A stretch of DNA of 64,000 nucleotides, taken from NCBI GenBank assembly GCA_037447655.1, contig JBBHKE010000822.1, positions 314,272-378,271 on the forward strand, given 5' to 3'. The DNA comes from Zygnema cylindricum (lineage: Eukaryota; Streptophyta; Zygnematophyceae; Zygnematales; Zygnemataceae). Under the pieces are notes generated by a model. That model ran no database searches. It was not told where the DNA came from and saw nothing but the letters and a program-made list of their open reading frames with translations. The position numbers and the translations under genes were made by a program. Shown here piece after piece: positions 63,004 through 64,000 of the stretch (position 1 is the stretch's first letter; each line of letters opens with the position of its first letter).

Positions 63004-64000
63004 TACTCTAAACCGATTATTTTGTCTTCTACCTTCTCCCTAACGAAGCAAAGTCTAATGTCCATATGTTTGGCTTTAAAGTGGTGTTGAGGATTGGCTG
63101 AAATCGGAATGGCTGCCTGATTATCACAAAACACTTTATGGACACCACTCTTAAGATGACCAAGCTCACCAAGCAAGGACTTGATTCACATTATTTCTTT
63201 TACAGCAGAGCAAAAGGCCATGTACTCGGCCTCCATGGTGGATTGAGCAATGACCTTTTACTACTTGCAGCTCCAATAGCAAGCCCCATCACCCACATAC
63301 AATACATACCCAGGCGTGCATCTCCTCATAGGAGCATTCCCCTAGCTAGCATCACTCTAAGTGGTGATGTCAGTATTGTTCCCACCCAAATGCAGCAATA
63401 GATCTCTGGTCCCTATGAGATATCTAAAGACTCTCTTAGCTTCCTCTTAATCTTTTTTAGTGGGAGGATTCAGACTCCTATTTAGTACTCCTACAGCTGC
63501 AGCTATGTCTGGCCGTGTACAATTCATAAAATATATTAGGTTGCCCACTACTTGCCTATAAGGAATGTTATGCATAAATCTTTTCTCTTCAGGGCATAAC
63601 TCATCATCCAAGATTATAACCCCCTCTTCCACACTCCCCTCACTTCCCTTCTTTAGTCTTATTGGAGTGGTACAACTATTACCCTTGTCTATTTCGAATC
63701 TTTCTAACATGTTTCCAATGGCCTCCTTCTGAGTTAATCTGATTATCTATCTATCTCTGTCTCTCTCTACGTGAATTCCTAAAATGAACCTTGCTTCGCT
63801 CATATCTTTCATCTCGAATCAACCTTTTAGATATGTTTTCAACTTATTAATTTTATCCATCGATTTACTGAAAACAAGTAAATCATCAACATAAATTGCA
63901 ATAAATATAAATTCTTCCTCATATTCAAACAAATATATTCAGTGATCTGAGCTGATCCTAATATATCCCAAATTTGTAAGAAATTCATCGAGCTTCTTAT
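63004..64000 (-). pseudogene. pol: E15 copia RNase H and RT fragment, runs off the window
   Basis: Minus-strand B-like pol. RNase H at 63004-63260 has FCDNQAAIPISANPQHHFKAKHMDIRLCFVREKV. The RT C-part is at 63447-63710, with IPYRQVVGNLIYFMNCTRPDIAAAVG. The YVDD region lies near 63885, and further RT continues beyond 64000. Stops near 63185, 63260 and 63450 and a frame change break it. The lower edge is the E13 LTR. Confidence 0.85.

Noticed and set aside
1-64000. CRISPR arrays, operons and bacterial-type promoters
   Set aside because: No regularly spaced short repeats. All coding content is eukaryotic transposon sequence.

Overview
This 64 kb window looks like heterochromatic plant nuclear DNA. 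It is made almost entirely of nested, decayed retrotransposons. I see no convincing host gene, no rRNA or tRNA gene and no CRISPR array. The plant assignment rests on the mix of Ty1/copia and Ty3/gypsy LTR elements and a hAT transposase, on LTRs of about 0.75-1.2 kb, and on primer-binding sites that match plant initiator tRNA-Met. I cannot name the species. A gypsy lineage with an embedded DNA methyltransferase and copia elements with a half-tRNA PBS would fit a non-angiosperm lineage, but that is only a guess. An 810-base N gap lies at 48937-49746.

Layout. 1-12200 is a nest of minus-strand copia elements. E3 (pol, 9143-12200) was entered by E1 (105-2672 plus 9128-9142), and E1's LTR was entered by E2 (2673-9122, complete, TSD GAAAT). 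12201-15480 is E4, a short minus-strand copia derivative whose whole internal region is one open 637-codon frame. 15481-16295 and 21872-23043 are the two halves of an unrecognised coding-like remnant, split by E5 (16296-21866, plus strand, complete, TSD GAATC). A solo LTR follows at 23242-24379. 24732-28016 is a plus-strand Ty3/gypsy remnant (E6). 28036-29472 holds paired repeats. 29473-32806 is a second, minus-strand Ty3/gypsy remnant (E7). 32900-34937 is a plus-strand relative of E4 (E8). 34938-42537 (E9) appears to be a recombinant of two minus-strand copia elements.

42538-44801 (E10) is the most unusual locus. It is a Ty3/gypsy fragment in which a retropepsin is followed by a DNMT3-like cytosine-5 DNA methyltransferase and then the C-terminal part of an integrase; reverse transcriptase, RNase H and the integrase core are missing. 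A CpG-dense stretch lies just downstream (45241-45510). 46211-47770 is a hAT transposase pseudogene (E11), followed by AT-rich DNA and the gap. 49747-50461 is a copia integrase fragment (E12). 50462-63003 is plus-strand copia element E13, split by complete minus-strand copia E14 (54745-61253, TSD TCTAA). Another minus-strand copia pol fragment (E15) runs off the right end.

The copia families share a distinctive architecture. The gag ATG lies inside the 5' LTR, and the ORF reads across the LTR boundary. The PBS (GGTTATGGGCCCACC and variants) is therefore coding, and it matches nucleotides 25-39 of initiator tRNA-Met, the half-tRNA type of site known from Drosophila copia. In the related LTR families of E1, E2, E4, E8, E9, E14 and the solo LTR, a segment about 200 bp into U3 is also complementary to the T arm of the same tRNA, which suggests a bipartite primer interaction. 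Only E4 keeps an uninterrupted long ORF.
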